A stretch of DNA of 64,000 nt from Phytophthora colocasiae (GCA_018806915.1 JAGKQI010000089.1:186001-250000); one strand, 5' to 3'. Shown: positions 10,182 to 21,315, counted from the first letter of the stretch. Numbers and translations are program-made. The notes: generated by a model not told the origin, from the sequence alone.

Positions 10182-10677
10182 CACAAACTTTGTGGGATGA
10201 TATCTTTCGAGAAGCCTGGATGAGAAATTGGAGCAAACATCACCAATAACAATGGTTCTGGAGAATTACGCACGGGGATCGGGGGAGCGTACTGCTACCC
10301 TGACTGATGACATCTAGCTGCATGTAGTGCAGTACGAACTGGTTGCTGCACAGCTCACTCCCACGTCTAAGTTGCATTGAACTCTTGACAAAAAAGAGAA
10401 AGTTGATGATGAAGAAGAAAAGAATAGTTTCAACTGACTTTATCTTCAAAGAAAATAATAATACGGGGAGCACAATGCTATCGAACCTATTCGCTATCAA
10501 CAGTCAACAGGAGCAAAATATAAGGGGGAAGCGTGACGCCTCCTCCCCTGCTTACTAAATACCGATGGCATATGTGGCCACTTTACTTGATCAGGGGTGG
10601 CTTGGGAGGCGCAGCACATATACTACATCCGTGACAGACACGCACGGGTGTGGGGATTTTGATGAGCTTGAGCAAAT
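10182..10677. other. Intergenic, no supported gene
   Basis: AT-rich spacer of about 500 bp downstream of the small 9960 frame and of the CSRNP-like gene (convergent). Only short shadow frames occur. Nothing else recognised. Confidence 0.4.
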
Positions 10678-11756
10678 CTACACGGCCACAACAGGAGCCG
10701 ATTCCACTGTGCTGGCCTCTGTTGAACTGCTGGCACTTGATGTACTTGTGGCAGCAGCAGAATGTGCACAGCTGGTGACATTTGCAGCAGCAAGCATGCA
10801 GTCGGTCGATGACACGTCCGAAGGCGACGTACCCATTTCCAGCAGGTCGCAACTAAGAGGAGAGTCAAATGAGTCCACAGCGTACGGGAGCTCGTTATTC
10901 TCGTCGGAGCTCTCGTTGTCACCGAGGATGCAGTCCGAGGCGTAGTCAATGCTCAAGTCGTCATATGTGCGGGTGTTGATGGCGTCGTAAGCGTCCATGT
11001 CCTCCATAGAGAAACGGGCTTCTGCGTCCACAACCATATTCCGACTGCTGCCACCGAAGAAAAAGTCATCATCGCTGCTATCATTTACGTGCATGATGTC
11101 GTCGCCGTCTTCTTGCATCTCCATGTCACCATCTTCCATGAGGGGCACCTCACCCAGTCCATATTGGTACATGAGGTCGTACTCGTTGGATTCCCAACGC
11201 TCACGGTTAATACGGAGCGTATCACGCTCAACGTGGCTAATAATTGAGATGGAATGGCCGGCATTCTCTAGGATGTCTAGTCTCTCTTCTGGTTCAAGGT
11301 ATCCGAACTCCATGTACTCCTGACGGTCTACTCGCTGTGAGACGCGTTCGCACTCGTAACTTTCCAGCGGGCGCTTGGTTCGACGGCGTACGTCTACGGA
11401 CATGCCAAGCTACAACAGAGCAAAAGAAGAACATTAGCTCCAAATTCTTAAAAATCCTTTATCACTCAACACTTGACACTTACCGGCACACCTTCCGAGG
11501 AGACTGTAGCTGTCCACATGGTGGGCTCAAACTCCACGACGTCGGCTACGTCGAACCGCACACGCTTCTTGGCCGGTTCCGGGTAGTCTGATGTCTCGGT
11601 CTGTTGCTCAGTGGCGTCATCAACCTCATTGTTGTCTTCTTCGCATGCGGCCTCACTCTGTGGTTCCTGCGGCTCTTCAACGGTCTTCTGCTTTACCACT
11701 GTCGCCGGCTCGAAAGCGGCTGTGGCAGGCATGGAGGCTTCAGCTAGAGGCGCCAT
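10678..11756 (-). CDS. CSRNP/AXUD1-like protein with RVxF motif
   Basis: Two exons on the minus strand, 11484-11756 and 10678-11409, joined by a GT-AG intron of 74 bp, giving about 334 aa. The N-terminus is acidic, then comes KKRVRFDVADVVEFEPT, and across the splice SSEGVPLGMSVD followed by a basic Arg-rich stretch and a Glu/Tyr-rich helical region. The order KKRVRF - hydrophobic block - G-x-PLGMS - basic segment recalls the N-terminal domain of metazoan cysteine/serine-rich nuclear proteins; the RVRF tetrapeptide also fits a PP1-docking RVxF site. The C-terminal half is low-complexity acidic/Ser-rich, and the Cys-rich part of animal CSRNP is not evident. Function is inferred only as nuclear/PP1-linked. 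Confidence 0.72.
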
Positions 11757-12539
11757 ATTGTATTGTATCGTCGTCTATGGCCAGTTTGGCTCGGCTGCTG
11801 CGTCCGTCTATGACACGGCAGAGGTCTTGCTCGGTCTCTGCTTGAGGGCTACAGCGCAAAACGAATTGTGTGAGCATGATGGGAAAGAGAAGGTCGCTCT
11901 CTCCCTACTGAATACCAAAGCATACGAAAATCAAGTCAAAACGTTAAGTGCGATATGAAAAGCGTACTTATTCGAGTTTGAGAAATGTTCTTTTCTGCCA
12001 CTAAAAACTGTTAAAACTAGTCCGAATCCATGTGATTCGTTGAAAAAATGTGGCTCTTGGGCATGTCTTTGGGCATGTCTCGTTTGGGAAGCCATTTCGA
12101 TACACTACCACAACATTGTCGTCCTTGCTGTCGAAGTACCGCAGGTCCTTGGCCCAAGGAGGTTATGTATGTAGTTGTTGCTACATTTAAAATGCATAGC
12201 TTCCAGCCATTTTCCTGCAGCGAATTACCCCTTTCAAAGCGACACCTCCAGTCGAGGCCAGTTCGCTGTCCAGTGTTGCCTCCCGAAGCAAAACTGGCAC
12301 GACACTAGCAATGATTTCAGCCTCTGATGCCCGTCGGACGCGGTGCTCCACACAGAGATGCAAGCGTTTCATGTTCTTGGCGTATTGTGCTTGGTAGAGG
12401 ACCGTAATTCTCCACTCAAAAGAGGGATTGAGCAGCGGCAGCTTGGTTTACTGAAAAGCAAGTGGCGGTTCATATGGACGTTGCGCTATTAACAGAAGTC
12501 TGCTGAATATCCAGGAGCAGCAAGCGGCTTTTAATCACT
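11757..12539. other. Intergenic, no supported gene
   Basis: About 780 bp between the start of the CSRNP-like gene and the 3' end of METTL9. Several short open frames on both strands, none with recognisable composition or splice continuity. No repeat or RNA gene seen. Confidence 0.4.
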
Positions 12540-13788
12540 TCAACTTGATTCCTCTTTCTCGTTGTCAACTTCCAGCACGAAGATCGCGTCCGACAGCACA
12601 TAGTAAGGCTGCTGCATGTCCCCGCGACACAAATAAGGCACGCGACTGAAGTGCCGCAGCTTGAAACCCGCCGGAAGGAGCACGTTGCGCAGTAGCAGAC
12701 TCGCTGCGATCTCGAAGGACGCTCCTTCTGCGCAGAGACCACCCCGCATCGGCAGCTTCTCAGTCGGTGCGACGCGCTGCGTCCCTTGCTCCACAAAAGC
12801 CGAGAATGGCAACACTACGGCCAGCAGGAAGAGACCGTTCTGCGGGTCCAGCAGCTCACGGATCTCGCGGAGCATTGTGAGTGGCTTGTCCGCGCGATCC
12901 AACACGTTCAGCATGCTTGATACGCAGAGCAAAACGATGCAAGCCATCAGATCCATCAGATTAGTCGTGACAAGCAAACCACATCGCAATGTTGTAACGT
13001 AAAAGTAAAAAGGTCACGCGGGCGTGACGACTCACCTGATAATGTTGTAAGGCTTTCTCGACTGCACGAACTCGTGTTGCAAGTCGCAGGTTTGTACACT
13101 GTTGTAACCTCGAGAATTCAGGTGAGCCACCATTGGCGCCGAAGCCTCCGTGGTGGTCACTTGATCCACGAGAGAAGCTAGCGATGCGGTCACGTTTCCG
13201 TCTCCTGCTCCGATGTCCAGGAGCGATCCACCGCTTTGCTCTCGATGAAGTAGTTGCTGCACTTGCGCCTTGGAGAGCACAAACATCTGACCACCTAAGC
13301 ATCGAGATCAAGACAGGAGGACGATCGTGAGCATGACTCGTCCAGTGCGGTGCTGCAAACGGGTACAGCACAGCATTAGAGCCGACCGTAAAGCTCACGT
13401 ACGTCCGAGAATTCCGTTCGCGTCAGTCAAGGAGTAGAAGAGACCGAGGATCGTGGAGCCCATGGACTCCCACAGACTTCCCCCAGTACAAGTCTATCAA
13501 CAGATACAACGGGGGAGTATTAATTCACCATTGTGCAAAAGATCCTTTCAATAGACTACTCACGTCAAGGAATGTTTCAGTTTCTTCATCGCAGTCCAAC
13601 TGCACAAAGGCCGACGTCAAAGCAGAATCGCTGAAAGAAGTTGATAATCCGTGAGCACTAGTTCACCGTCACATGCGATAAACAATGCACTAAACTCACA
13701 GCAGCGTCTTGTCCACTCCGTAGTTCAGCGCTGGGCCAAAGTGGGGCTGCCGCGCGCGCTTCGACGCCTCACGCACCCACGTCTTCAT
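12540..13788 (-). CDS. METTL9: METTL9/DREV histidine N-methyltransferase
   Basis: Five exons on the minus strand: 13700-13788, 13564-13630, 13403-13493, 13036-13294, 12540-12915, total 293 aa; all junctions keep frame. The middle exon encodes the DREV-specific stretch ending SLTDANGILGR, joined to GQMFVLSKAQ, then the SAM-binding motif LLDIGAGDGNVTASL, an acidic TTEAS at the end of strand 2, and across the last splice YNIISMLNVLDRADKPLTML. The C-terminus carries FSRVPYLCRGDMQQPYYVLSDAIFVL, also conserved in the family. METTL9 enzymes make 1-methylhistidine in His-x-His motifs of target proteins. Length is close to the animal protein (~318 aa). It is co-oriented with DBR1 upstream. Confidence 0.9.
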
Positions 13789-13878
13789 GTTGCGATTTAA
13801 AAGTGTATTTATGTCCGGATGCCATCCGGATAAACCTAAGCGGCAAGTCATGGAGCATAGGTAATTTCATTCCAGGTG

Positions 13879-15441
13879 TTACAAGTCCAGGTCGATCTCG
13901 CACGGGTCTGTAGGTGTTGCTTCTACTGCTGTTGATACTGCTGACTCATCTGGGATCTCAGTTGTACCATTATTGATAGTGACATCGGTGTCCATTGGTT
14001 TCACATCGTCGGCATCGCTCTCGTCGTCATCGTCTAAATCAATTTCGTTGGGATCCTCGACATTTGCAGTTGTAGCGTTGCCGCTAACAAAGGGTGCGGT
14101 CACTACATGCGGGAGCTTCAATAACTCCAGAAGAAGGTCGGTTTGAGGGTTTCCTGTAGCCAAGACAGGCCCCTCTGCCTCACCATGACCAGGTGCAGTC
14201 TTCACGAAGTCTGTGATCCACTCGCCATCGACTTTATCTAGTTTCTTTTCCGCAACAACCTCCCGTAGCCGCTGCCGCACCCAATCAATGTCCTTGTCTT
14301 CGATCTTCATCTCTTCTTGGGGTACGCGCGGTGCAAACTTATTCGATGAAGCAAGGTGGTGTGTTGCGCGGAGGATGGCGAGCCATTCCAAATCAAACAT
14401 GATTTTAGGCGGCAACCGCTTCGACTTCTCGCTAGTCTCTGTTGTCTTGGCAGAATCATTCTGCTCGGCCACTCTCGTAGTCGAACCTGTTTCCTTCTCC
14501 TCCTCATGTGCTGCCTCCACAATACTTGAAGTTGGCAAATTCAGAATCTGCATGAACTCTCGACGAGGGAGACACTTGTCGAGTGCTAAAAACTTGGTTG
14601 TAGCTGGTTGGAAAGGAACCTTGGGTGCGGCATCTTGCTCGCCGTTTGCCTCTGATTTCTCTGTATTGTCGGTCACTGGTAGAGTCGAGTCGTTCGCTTG
14701 ATCAGGGTGGACAACAATGGCAGCAAATTTGACGTGCAAGTGAGCAGCGAACCAGTGCTGTGGGCGTAACTGGAACAACAGAAATTCTCCAGCAGGGCTT
14801 CCCAGTGAATTACTCCTGATCTCCTGCTCAAAGAAAGGTTTTCTTCGTAGCAACTGGGGGATATTACCGTACTGCTCGATACCTCGTGGCCAATCGTGCG
14901 ATAGGAACGCGCCTATCGGAGTCTTGTCAACCTGCTGTACGTGTGAGAGCTGGAAGACCTCCAACTCGCGCACATGATAAACACTACGCATAGTGCTGTT
15001 ATTAAAGGGCATCGACTCGAAACGCCCTGTGGTGTAGTCTTGTTGCTTGTAGATGCCTGAAAGACCAGCGATGCGCAGGCCAGCCACGTTGATAACACCC
15101 GCTGCGCCAAGATAAAACATGTTTGGGGCCACCCAACCGCCATAGTGCAGCTCCTTCAAATACCCTGAAGCTTCGTGATTGCCTCCGACAAATATCGTCA
15201 ACACGGGAGCGATCTTTTCCTGCTTGTAGTACCGGTGGAAGGCGTGCAGCGCACGATATTTTGGCGGACAAGCCAGCGTCTCCAGGTCGCGCATGTTGCG
15301 CATGCACTCAAAGTCGCCGCAGCACAGCAGTAGATCTACAGGGTTCTCTGGGTCCATCTCGTTCACGAAGTTGACAGTCGCGTAGATGTCGTCCAGCATC
15401 CCGTGGGCGCAGCCCACCACCGCCACACGAACCATGGTCAT
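13879..15441 (-). CDS. DBR1: DBR1 intron lariat debranching enzyme
   Basis: Intronless 520-aa protein. The metallophosphoesterase core is complete: VVGCAHGMLDDIY (His of motif I), LLCCGDFECMRN (motif II with the recognition-loop region), FVGGNHEASGYL (motif III), SHDWPRGIEQYG (motif IV) and FAAHLHVKFAA (motif V). The C-terminal DBR1 domain follows, with TKFLALDKCLPRREFMQILN and FDLEWLAILRATH. The last 80 residues are acidic and low-complexity. The enzyme hydrolyses the 2'-5' bond of excised intron lariats in the nucleus; a spliced genome like this one needs it. Two Met codons lie at the start (M1 and M3); either could be used. Confidence 0.95.
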   Translation of the reverse strand: MTMVRVAVVGCAHGMLDDIYATVNFVNEMDPENPVDLLLCCGDFECMRNMRDLETLACPPKYRALHAFHRYYKQEKIAPVLTIFVGGNHEASGYLKELHYGGWVAPNMFYLGAAGVINVAGLRIAGLSGIYKQQDYTTGRFESMPFNNSTMRSVYHVRELEVFQLSHVQQVDKTPIGAFLSHDWPRGIEQYGNIPQLLRRKPFFEQEIRSNSLGSPAGEFLLFQLRPQHWFAAHLHVKFAAIVVHPDQANDSTLPVTDNTEKSEANGEQDAAPKVPFQPATTKFLALDKCLPRREFMQILNLPTSSIVEAAHEEEKETGSTTRVAEQNDSAKTTETSEKSKRLPPKIMFDLEWLAILRATHHLASSNKFAPRVPQEEMKIEDKDIDWVRQRLREVVAEKKLDKVDGEWITDFVKTAPGHGEAEGPVLATGNPQTDLLLELLKLPHVVTAPFVSGNATTANVEDPNEIDLDDDDESDADDVKPMDTDVTINNGTTEIPDESAVSTAVEATPTDPCEIDLDL

Positions 15442-16236
15442 CGGAGCCTCAGCGGATTGACAGTGGGGACACTATTGTGAAGTCGCATTATAAAGTGCAT
15501 CATAAAAAGTAGTGTTATGAAGTAGTCCAACTTTCGCGAAAGCTGGTGCTTATATCGCTACTTAAATGGTGTCTGCAATTAGCACGGGCCAGGCTCAGGT
15601 CGAGCGTTTCGGGCGGAATCTCTTTTGCCAAGAGTGCTTCAGCTGAAGCTTTGAGCATCGTCTTGAACGGATTGGTTGGATTTTCTTGTTCTGCTGCCGA
15701 GATTTTTTAGCATCAAAAACTCGGACGGTTTTCGGACGGTGTGAACCCCATTGTGTCACTCATTATTATAATACCCCTTGTTAGTGGTGTGAACCCCATT
15801 GTGTCACTCATTATTATAATACCCCTTGTTAGCTGCTCATATATACTGATGCAGAGGTCTTTATCCAAGCAAAACAGATTTTCCGTCGTCTCTTTCGGAC
15901 CGACGTATGACTAATGAAAGACGTTGAAGTTCAGTCCGTGCGGCTAGGTGAAAATGTTCTTTAGGTGTAGGTCAATCTCCGCCCAATAGTCGTCCGTATC
16001 CGGCCAATTCACTATGTTTTATACAATCTGTCACGAGTTGATCTAAACTTACTATGATTTATACAATTCATCACGAATTGAGTTAAAATCGTGTCAAGAT
16101 ACCGTTTTCCTCACCCCGAGAGGACGCAAAACGGAAAGACACGGAGCAATCGTCTCTTTGAAAAGCGACGGCCTAGAATTGCACACCATAGCGCAATTTG
16201 TTTCAAGCCGCAACAACAACAACAACAGACTTCAAG
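15442..16236. other. Intergenic with a short tandem repeat
   Basis: About 795 bp of AT-rich spacer between divergent genes (DBR1 and the 16237 gene). It contains the 48-bp tandem duplication described separately, and near 16015-16085 an imperfect repeat of an ACTATG..TTTATACAAT..TCACGA-type segment. No coding region recognised. Confidence 0.45.
15738..15832. repeat. 48-bp direct tandem duplication
   Basis: Two back-to-back copies of a 48-bp unit beginning GGTGTGAACCCCATTGTGTC and ending CCCCTTGTTAG. The copies, at 15738-15785 and 15786-15832, are essentially identical in the part I compared base by base. The identity implies a recent slip or unequal exchange. Confidence 0.9.
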
Positions 16237-16731
16237 ATGGTGTCGTCACCTCTGCCTTCGTCGACGCTGGACGCGCTGGCGCCTCCGTTCTACCCATCCA
16301 TGACCTGGTACCCGTCCATCACGGACGACTACTACTTGGAGCGTCCGCACTCGCCTGGCAAGTCGGGATTCGTGATCGCTGACCCAGTAGAGCCCGTGGC
16401 GGAGATTCCGGATGAGGAGCTCTTCGATCCCGCGTTCTACCCGCTGTCGGCCATGGAGATGCAGGAACTGGAACAGGTGGACGAGATCAACGAGATTCTG
16501 GCCGAGCTGGACCTGATGGAAAGCCACCAGGAGCTGCATTACAAGCTCAGCGAGAAAACCCGCGAACTGCGCTCCAGCTCGGATGTGGACGCGGAGATCT
16601 ACAGCATGATGGCTAAGGCGGCCAAGGCAAAGAGCTTCACAAAGCAGCAAGTTCATCTGCAGAAGAACAACAGCTTCCACTCTAAGCGCAATATGCGCTC
16701 ATCGCTGCACCAGCCCCGCTCGGTGAAGTAG
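16237..16731 (+). CDS. Conserved-looking acidic helical protein, unknown function
   Basis: 164-aa intronless frame from ATG 16237; an in-frame ATG at 16198 would add 13 residues including a Thr run from a CAA-repeat, so the later start is preferred. The first 70 residues are rich in Pro, Tyr and acidic residues with the short pattern DEELFDPAFYPLSAMEM. Residues 70-110 form a strongly predicted amphipathic Glu/Leu helix (MQELEQVDEINEILAELDLM), and the C-terminus is basic. Codon use looks like a well-expressed gene. The FDPAFYPLS stretch only loosely resembles a PAM2 motif; I do not claim PABP binding. Confidence 0.6.
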   Translation: MVSSPLPSSTLDALAPPFYPSMTWYPSITDDYYLERPHSPGKSGFVIADPVEPVAEIPDEELFDPAFYPLSAMEMQELEQVDEINEILAELDLMESHQELHYKLSEKTRELRSSSDVDAEIYSMMAKAAKAKSFTKQQVHLQKNNSFHSKRNMRSSLHQPRSVK

Positions 16732-17328
16732 AGCCCCACACGTCGAATCTGTTTTGGCGTGCGGCGGCACCTATTTCAACGCATCGGAGTGAGTGAGCAA
16801 CAAGCGACAGCGGTGTCTTAACGGGCACTCGCATCTATTCAGAAAAAAAGGAAGAAAATCGCGCTCCATCTGACTCGAAGAAGAGAAGAGAAAAACTACC
16901 ACCCAGCTAGTCGAAGCTTTAGGTGCTTGTCCTGTATTGGCAGAATGAGTACGAGCTTCGATGACCACAAAACCACATCATCAGCGGACACCTCGTGCTA
17001 CAGAATGTCGGCAAAAAATAGTAAGTAGCAAAAGATAGGAATCGTACAGAAAATAGTGAAGTGAGAGAGTTGAGAGAGAGAGAACGGCATGAAGACAAGC
17101 AACGAGCGAGCGAGCGGCACAACGATGGGACTGGGACAAGGGACTTCTGCACCTAATGGCATCCGATAGAAGGCAAGCCGCCCCGAAGCAGAATTTGAGC
17201 CCACCCCCATCGCGACGACCGTGAAGGCAGCGCCAACTGTGAATCGCGCAGTACGAGTGTACCAATACCCCAGAAAAATTATAATAATGTAAGATGGAGC
17301 GAGCTTTTTCCAAACCAAACCGAACATG
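16732..17328. other. Spacer, no firm gene
   Basis: Low-complexity purine-rich DNA (many GA and AGAAAA runs). On the minus strand a 132-codon hydrophobic frame (16998-17396) reads through much of it. It overlaps the 3' end of the possible gene at 17329-17676 and could be a further exon, but I found no convincing splice join. Nothing else is recognised. Confidence 0.35.
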
Positions 17329-17676
17329 TTAGCTACTTGAACTCCAGCGCTCAATCCGTGGTTGTCGAGGATTGAGACTTGGCAATGTTGGTTCAACTTG
17401 AAGATGCTTCTGGGATCGTCGTCTAGCTAGTGCTTGACGGTCTTCAGAACTAAAACTTCGAATACGGTCAAGGTTGATTTCTTCAGCGTAGCTCTTCATC
17501 GCCGCCTCGTTGTCGAGAACACTGTCACTCAGTCCACGACTTGCTGAAGTATTCATTGTCACTGTTTGGAATGGATCATGAATATTCATCCGACGGCGCC
17601 GACACTGACGGAACAAAGCTCTGGAGACGAGAAGACGCCGAAACGAGAGCAAGAACTGTAATAGCGCACGTGCCAT
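17329..17676 (-). CDS. Possible hypothetical protein
   Basis: 115-codon open frame. The N-terminus is Arg/Leu-rich; a second Met (MNIHDPF) may be the real start. The C-terminal half (RIRSFSSEDRQALARRRSQ) has a phosphosite-like Arg-Ser pattern. No family recognised. It may be the first exon of a gene that continues into the hydrophobic frame downstream, or it may not be a gene at all. Confidence 0.28.
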   Translation of the reverse strand: MARALLQFLLSFRRLLVSRALFRQCRRRRMNIHDPFQTVTMNTSASRGLSDSVLDNEAAMKSYAEEINLDRIRSFSSEDRQALARRRSQKHLQVEPTLPSLNPRQPRIERWSSSS

Positions 17677-17814
17677 GTCGGACGCACTATGATCTTGAAG
17701 AAGTGGCGAGCATGTCTGTGGAATGCTATAGGGATTGATGGCAAACGCGTTGGTCGCTAATTAGATGGACATTCGAGGACCAAGTGAACACCATTTGGCT
17801 ATACGTGAAATGCC

Positions 17815-17900
17815 GAGTTCGAAACTCTGCTGGTCTTACACAACATCGCTCAGCAAGGTCTTGTAGATGGAGTGAAGGTCATGAGCCGGATGCTTTGATT
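17815..17900 (+). pseudogene. Inverted relic of ankyrin-gene 3' end
   Basis: Plus-strand DNA here aligns, with a few substitutions and small indels, to the minus-strand sequence of the ankyrin gene's C-terminal coding region at about 18135-18220: both share the string CTTACACAA followed by ATCGCTCA and CAAGG, then GAGGTCATGAG / AAGGTCATGAG. The relic is interrupted by stops. It is an old, inverted partial duplicate of the neighbouring gene's end. Confidence 0.6.
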
Positions 17901-18081
17901 TTTGAGTGTTAAGCGAGATCACGAGGAGGCTCTGTCCATCGAGCTCTAAGGCGGAACACGATAGAGCAACAGAAGTTGACCGGGGATGGATGTCATGGTG
18001 CTCAAATCGTCAAAATTTGGTGTGCAGTGTATTCAGGTTACGCGCACGGGAATGAACGATTCGAACAACGTCAAAGGCGCG

Positions 18082-20252
18082 TTAAGTCCAAAGCTTCTCT
18101 GCCATCGCGAAATAATACATAGATATTTCGGCATCCGACTGCTTGACACTCATGACCTCGATTTCCTTTGCCAACCCTTGTTGAGCGATATTGTGTAAGA
18201 TCAGCACTGCTTCACACTGGTCATACTGCACTGCGTTAAACATTGCGTTGTTAGTAAAGCCTTCCTCCCGATTCTCGAATAGCCACCGAAGTACACGCAA
18301 GTGGCCGCCGGAAGCAGCACCATCCATTGCTAGTGTCCTGCATCCAGCTCCCAGTCCGTGTAGCCATCTCACAACATCGAAATAGCCATAAGTAGCAGCT
18401 CCGTCCATTGCGGCAACTGTATAACCTTCAGTCCGATTTTCATGAAGCCATTTCAGCATTTCGAAGTGGCCCCCACCTGCCGCTCGATCCATAGCGTCTG
18501 TCGTGCAACCCTCACTAGTATGCTCATGTAGCCATTTCACTACGTGTAAGTGGCCATTAGCCGCAGCTCCATCCATCGCTTCAGTTGTGCATCCTTCCTT
18601 TCGATTAGCATGTAGCCATTTCACAGTCTCTACAGTAGATGGCCATTGAGGGAAGCAAGATCCATTGCAGCGGTAGTGCAGCCTACTGATCAATTGTCAT
18701 GAAGCCACTGAACAACATCCAAGTGGCCATTAGCAGCAGCAGCATTCATAGCTACAGTAGTACACCCTGCTGTAGCTGGGGCAGCAGGCTCACTAGACTT
18801 CGTTTCAACTCGCTGTCTTTTTTTGCGAGGATGTTCATTTTCCGCTTTACCTCCAACTTGAAGCAAATACTGCACGATCACTAGATGCCCCTTGCCTGCT
18901 GCTGCATCGACCACACTGCAAAAGACCGACTTGGTATCATTAAATTCGTCGACTGTGTCAATGTATCCATCTTCATCAACTTCCCCACGGACCCAAAAGA
19001 GATTCATAGTTGGGTCGGCATGGAACTCAGTGTAGATCCACTTCACCACATCCAGAAAGCCTCGTTCCGCAGCCAACATCATCGTTTCTCCCGACACGTT
19101 CTTGACATTGGTGTCAGAGATTCGTCCGAAGCACCTCGATAGCTCATCCATCTTCCTACTTAATCTGCGCTTCTCTGTTTCTTTTTCTTCTTCATTACTG
19201 GGTTTGTCAATAATGGCGTGAAGATACTTTGCGACTTCCAAATGTCCATTGATGGCAGCAGTATGAATGGCCAGACTTGCTTCTCCGCCGAGGCAAGTGA
19301 CGTACATGCGACGCGGACTTTCGTTATACCTCCTGCCCGTGTCGTACTCGTTGGGACCGCTTTCATATCCAAGCCTATCGTCTTTTCGATCTCGGTCGAT
19401 GATCCATTCAACCACTTTGAGTTGTCCAGCTTCCGCTGCGCTGAACAGTGTCCCAGTATCCCACTCCGTGTACTTCCCATTGTCCTCAAGCCACTGTAGT
19501 GTTCCCACGTGACCGTTAGCAGCAGTCTCATGCAGTCCCCTACCGCTTTCAATGTCCATATCAACTGTCCTCAAAACCCACTCTGCAAGCTCCACGTTTC
19601 CGGTGCCAATGACCGCTTCGGTCGCACTGAAGTTGTCTCTCAGCTCCGCTCTCTCGTCATAAGACGCGTACAACCACTTGACCACGTTCGTGTGTCCAGC
19701 TCTAACGGCTTCAGCGGCATCGAGGCCGCCAAAGCGGATGAATCTCCCCTTCTCCCAATCCTCTGTCTCCTCGTCATATTCTACATCTTCATCGAGATAC
19801 TCGTCTGCATAGCGGACCACTGTGCCATTGGCCCGGAAGAACTGGAGGAGTTCCAGCGACCCAGCCTTCGCAGCCTCACAGATCACTTTTCGTCGAACTC
19901 CATACGGGAAGCGGTCAAAGAGCCACCGAGCGATATCCACACTGTTAATCTTCGCAACCTCCAGCAGAGAAAACGTGAATTGCAGCTTCCCATACAATTT
20001 TTGTGTCCGAAGCAGGTTCCTCACTGACCAGAGCCCCCATCCATTGGGTTCCAGATCCACAGTAGAGTTCCAAATGCGGTTGAGCAATTCCACAGATCCA
20101 AACTTGCGCGCCTTGTGTAGTGGCAGCTCAACAGACGAGTCCACGTAGGTTGATACAGCGCTGATGACATGGTCGAGAGCGTCGAACTCCGGCCTTGAGC
20201 GAAAGACGAGCGCTACGGCCAGCAGAGGCGGAGAAGCGCTAGCACCTGCCAT
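18082..20252 (-). pseudogene. Ankyrin-repeat protein gene, broken in the C-terminal third
   Basis: A long ankyrin-type protein whose repeats follow the pattern A-A-x-N-GHL-x-VV-x-WLH. The intact N-terminal part (18690-20252, 520 aa from ATG 20252) begins with a non-ankyrin head and ends at a TGA inside a repeat (QWLHDN then stop). The reading resumes downstream in the 18082-18693 region with five more repeats of the type EGCTT-x-AMDGAA and a unique C-terminus. Between them are two lesions: the TGA at about 18690 and a frameshift near 18650 in the next repeat. No intron explains the break. Repeats of this type are abundant in oomycetes. The N-terminal 520 aa could still make a truncated protein, so loss of function is inference. 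Confidence 0.75.
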
Positions 20253-20540
20253 CACTGTGAGTCAAACTAAATATGATTATGCTCATCCAAAAATAGCAGG
20301 TCTTTACAAAATGAAAAGCACAAATTTTCTTGTGATTTTACTATTATTGAAAACTGGACGTCGAACATCATTGGCCCTCCAGTCATTTTGGCAACAAAAG
20401 GAGCACGACACCAAAAGCGTCAAGCAATACGGTCGGCTCTCGGCCTTTAGACAACCTTCTAGCTCCTCTATCTTCACGTCACCAACAAGACCAGACATTT
20501 GCACTCCTTTCCACCCAAGAACCACCTTCAGAGTCCAACT

Positions 20541-21315
20541 ATGGCGCCCACTAAGCGATTGAATTTGAGCAAGTCACGCGACGACGACGAAAGCTCCTCT
20601 GCCTCGTCCTCAGGCGACGAACAGGAGAAACAAGTGACTCAGACGATCGAGCAGGAAGAGGAATCCAGTTCTGATGAAGAATCTGACGAGTACGCGCATC
20701 ACCACCTAATTATTGAGCAAAATGATGCCACAATTTCTAACCAAGTTGTTGATGTAGGGAATTCACGATCCCACCTGGATTTGAGAGCGTCAAGGGCAGT
20801 GGAGCTGTAACGCGTGAGGCGGTGATCAACAACGATCAGGAGCTCTGGTTCTTCAAACTTCCTAAGAACGTGCGTTGTCCTATTACACCTGCAGCGTCCA
20901 GTAGTAATTGACACTTTCGTTATTGTAGTTGGACGCCTCAGCGCTGGCAAACGTGACGATCAAAGTGGACGAAGGTAAGGCGATGCCTACTCCTGGTGAG
21001 GCGCTGGCTACGGTCACGGCAGGAGACAGCAAAAAGTACCAGCTACAGAGTGAGCACCGTATGCTGACAGACCAGCTCGTGAACGCCCTGCCGCTCGCCT
21101 CAGACCGCTCACGTTTCGTACTTGGTAAGCCGTTCTCACGCTGTTTCTCGCTTGTGGAGAACCGAGTGGATGCAGAAAAGACGAAGACGAAAGCCGCTGT
21201 TTCTGCGTCGCCAATGGTCGAGAAGCGCAAGAAGAAGCGCTCGTCCGACAAGACCGAGAAACCCCACAAGAACGAGAAGCCCCACAAGTCCAAGAAGGCT
21301 AAACACAAAAAGTAA
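20541..21315 (+). CDS. RPA34/POLR1G-like RNA polymerase I subunit
   Basis: Three exons, 20541-20689, 20758-20869, 20929-21315, coding 215 aa. Residues 1-50 are acidic and Ser-rich; then EFTIPPGFESVKG and the following ELWFFKLPKNLDASAL lead into a compact beta domain (VTIKVDEGK ... TVTAGDSKKYQLQ ... FSRCFSLVENR), and a Lys-rich tail ending KKAKHKK. The order PP-x-F near the start, ELW-x-x-xxP, a short beta dimerisation domain and a basic tail match the A34.5/CD3EAP family, which pairs with A49 in RNA polymerase I. Sequence conservation in this family is poor, so the call is moderate. It is divergent from the ankyrin gene and convergent with AP-3 delta. Confidence 0.65.

Noticed and set aside
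16432..16460. PAM2 (PABP-binding) motif in the 16237 gene
   Set aside because: FDPAFYPLS lacks the usual Leu-Asn core and spacing.
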